Source: JAXGPP01 sp964436865
GTDB taxonomy: Bacteria; Planctomycetota; Planctomycetia; Pirellulales; Thermoguttaceae
Direction of reading: 5' to 3'
DNA: 42,638 nt
Assembly: GCA_964436865.1 (NCBI GenBank)
Contig: CAYTFK010000020.1
Span: 1 to 42,638, forward strand
The position numbers and the translations under genes are program-made. The notes under the pieces are model-generated. The model made no database searches and was not told where the DNA came from. It was given only the letters and a program-made list of their open reading frames with translations. This document shows positions 41,301 through 42,638 of the stretch, piece by piece (the stretch's first letter is position 1; each line of letters opens with the position of its first letter).

Positions 41301-41407
41301 TTATTGGTGTTCAGGTTGATAGTGCAACGAGGGCGACGGGCACCGAGCGAAGCCTGGTCCGGAGCCCGGCTTCACAGGGAAGGGCTTGAATTGCGTTGCC
41401 GTATCAC
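41301..41407 (+). mobile_element. MITE-like element, copy 2
   Basis: This copy begins TTATTGGTGTTCAGGTTGAT, identical to the left end of copy 1. It then follows the other strand of copy 1 (AGTGCAACGAGGGCGAC), carries a 19-nt insertion, and resumes with GAGCCCGGCTTC and a GGGAAGGGCTTGAA block. The right end is diverged, and its boundary near 41407 is approximate. Confidence 0.55.
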
Positions 41408-41493
41408 TTCCCATCCAACGCGTCGAATCGCCACCCGGATCGGGGTGGTGGTGCACATGCGGGTTACGACCTGCGACCCGTGGATGCGGTCTA

Positions 41494-42111
41494 TCACTTC
41501 TTCTTGACCTCGTGAAACTCCTGGATTCGCTTTGCCCACGTCGGGAACTGCTTGAGGTCGTCCAGGCTGAACGACTCCTTCTTCCCGAGGGAAAGCCATA
41601 GCTTTCCGGTCTGTCCCTGTGGCGAGCATGCGACAAGGTAGTAACGGCCGGGGTTGGTGAGTCGGACGGTCTCGCTCCGCAGTATCCAGGAATCCGTGTT
41701 CGTGAAGTGTTCGTGGAAGAACCGTGGCTTCTCCACCTCTCCCGTGGAGAAGATCTTGGCTCCCGTGTCCTTCGGCAAGGCGAAGGGTGCGTCCTCCTCG
41801 GGCAAGCCGGGACCAACGACCACCATAGCCGGCCGGAAATCCTTGAGTCGGTCAACCACCGGAACGCCAATCTGAATGAACAGCTCGAAGTCCTTTGGCA
41901 CCGTGAAGGTCAGCCAGACTTGCGGCTTCTTCTCACCGATCTCCCGGTAAACGACTTGCGAGATGTCGGGGTCTGTCATCTGGATCGCCGTCTCAGCACT
42001 GGTGGCGGCGTCCTCCGTAAAGATCGGGCGATGGGCCAGAAGTCGCTGGGGACAAGACATGCCGATGAGGATGGAAAGAACCATGTGGCAGCATAGTGCG
42101 GAGCGATTCAT
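41494..42111 (-). CDS. secreted hypothetical protein
   Basis: This 205-residue protein begins with a probable signal peptide (basic start, hydrophobic core LSILIGMSC, cleavage or lipobox region near residue 20-26; the end is unclear). The mature region RPIFTEDAATSAETAIQMTD followed by ISQVVYREI, and a beta-rich pattern (VWLTFTVPKDFELFIQIGVP, RYYLVACSPQGQTGKLWLSL), suggests a single beta-sandwich of the bacterial pre-peptidase type, exported. The C-terminus is Lys-rich. No family with a known role is recognised. AAGGA lies 7 nt before the ATG at 42109-42111. It is flanked by mobile-like repeats, and its base composition appears lower in G+C than its neighbours. Confidence 0.75.
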   Translation of the reverse strand: MNRSALCCHMVLSILIGMSCPQRLLAHRPIFTEDAATSAETAIQMTDPDISQVVYREIGEKKPQVWLTFTVPKDFELFIQIGVPVVDRLKDFRPAMVVVGPGLPEEDAPFALPKDTGAKIFSTGEVEKPRFFHEHFTNTDSWILRSETVRLTNPGRYYLVACSPQGQTGKLWLSLGKKESFSLDDLKQFPTWAKRIQEFHEVKKK

Positions 42112-42604
42112 GCCCTAGTCCTTCGTCTGAAATCCCGAGTAGACCACCACCATCACTTCGAGAACCGATTTCCACATCCGGGTTTTGGATGGAGAGACAT
42201 TCTCAATCCTGTTCGGCTCGATTGTTGCAGGAGTATCCGAAGCAATCAAGCAGGCTTGTGCAGCGGTTGAAGCGATCGCCGGCTGCCGCGGTTTGACGAG
42301 AAGGGCGAGAAGGGCGACGGAAGCGTAAGTTCTGTGCCGCGCGCGTTATCAGGCAACGTCAGACACACGGGCGACGTGCAAAGGGGACACGACGTGCAAA
42401 GGACTGGGTGGGCCCCGGGCGGGCGACCGCCCGGGGCACCCGGTCCTTTGGCGAGTTGCTTGGCAAGTTCGGAGGGCGCCGGCCGAGGGGCGGCCCGAGG
42501 AAGCTGACGAAGTGTACGGTCAGATGGAGTACCGGTAAAATCGACGGGGAGTTGCCGAGGTCTCGGACCTGGGCGAGGGTTCTTTCGAGCGCCGGGAGCC
42601 ATAC
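42112..42604. other. right-end intergenic region with strong hairpin
   Basis: No gene is supported here except a possible start at 42605. The region contains two direct copies of ACGTGCAAAGG at about 42374-42384 and 42392-42402, and the long hairpin listed at 42398-42449. The repeats resemble dispersed elements described in planctomycetes near RAYT-type transposases, but no transposase is present. Confidence 0.4.
42398..42449. repeat. long near-perfect hairpin
   Basis: AAAGGAC-t-GGGT-gg-GCCCCGGGCGG pairs with CCGCCCGGGGC-ACCC-g-GTCCTTT around a 4-nt loop (gcga). About 22 base pairs form with only a T/G pair and a two-base bulge. It is flanked by a short direct repeat. It could be a REP element or terminator. 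Confidence 0.65.
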
Positions 42605-42638
42605 ATGAAGAACGCCGCGACTGGATGCTTTCTCACGC
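42605..42638 (+). CDS. possible start of a gene running off the right edge
   Basis: An ATG at 42605-42607 has GGGAG about 7 nt upstream and opens a frame (MKNAATGCFLT) that remains open to the window end. It could begin a signal peptide. Only 11 codons are visible, so identity is unknown. Confidence 0.3.
   Translation, partial: MKNAATGCFLT

Noticed and set aside
42246..42602. A 118-codon minus-strand frame at the right end
   Set aside because: Composition is Pro- and Arg-rich, it runs through the long hairpin and repeats, and no domain is visible.

Overview
The window looks like a chromosome segment from a G+C-rich planctomycete, most probably Pirellulales or a close relative. This is inferred from content, not from a marker gene. 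The supporting gene types are two Tat-exported Gfo/Idh/MocA oxidoreductases, a Tat-exported TIM-barrel sugar isomerase, a DxGL-type leucine-rich-repeat lipoprotein, a zinc-ribbon/Ser-Thr kinase/WD40 giant, a BatA/VWA membrane protein and a RhaT-type permease. No rRNA, tRNA, CRISPR array or complete insertion sequence was seen.

Layout. The left end (1-3.1 kb) is a degraded accessory stretch. It holds a TIR-like protein translationally coupled to a tiny ORF, a small membrane protein, a DMP19-like gene that looks frameshifted, a short protein resembling the ribosomal L7/L12 C-terminal domain, and three copies of a REP-like palindromic repeat. A BatA-type VWA protein follows at 3.2-5.5 kb. Directly upstream of it lies a 104-bp MITE-like element, and a second copy sits at 41.3 kb. 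The most striking gene is at 5.6-8.8 kb: one uninterrupted reading frame joins a complete GTP-type PEP carboxykinase to a complete PLP aminotransferase.

From 16.8 kb down to 9.2 kb, six minus-strand genes are closely packed: a YeiH-type transporter, a large lipoprotein of unknown function, a cupin, a sugar isomerase, a neutral-ceramidase-like enzyme and RhaT. They probably form a carbohydrate-use operon. An LRR lipoprotein and a Gfo/Idh/MocA gene are divergent at 17.1-20 kb. A CorA-like channel, a sigma-54 two-component pair (kinase and regulator genes overlapping) and glpK-glpD fill 20-27.2 kb on the minus strand.

The 27.4-35.5 kb stretch carries an MBL-fold hydrolase, a zf-TFIIB mini-protein, the kinase-WD40 giant (minus strand), a CobL methyltransferase, a PIG-L deacetylase and a MarC protein; the last two overlap by ATGA. 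At 35.5-40 kb a secreted alpha/beta hydrolase and a secreted C45 peptidase are coupled through ATGA and preceded by another Tat-exported Gfo/Idh/MocA. The right end (40-42.6 kb) has few genes. It holds two diverged copies of a roughly 490-bp structured repeat unit, a broken methyltransferase tail abutting the second MITE-like copy, a secreted hypothetical protein, and a very strong hairpin flanked by short repeats.

Together the genes suggest a heterotroph that takes up and processes sugars (RhaT, isomerase, cupin, oxidoreductases), uses glycerol (GlpK, GlpD) and can run gluconeogenesis from oxaloacetate or aspartate (the PEPCK-aminotransferase fusion). All functional names come from reading motifs by eye; no database search was possible.
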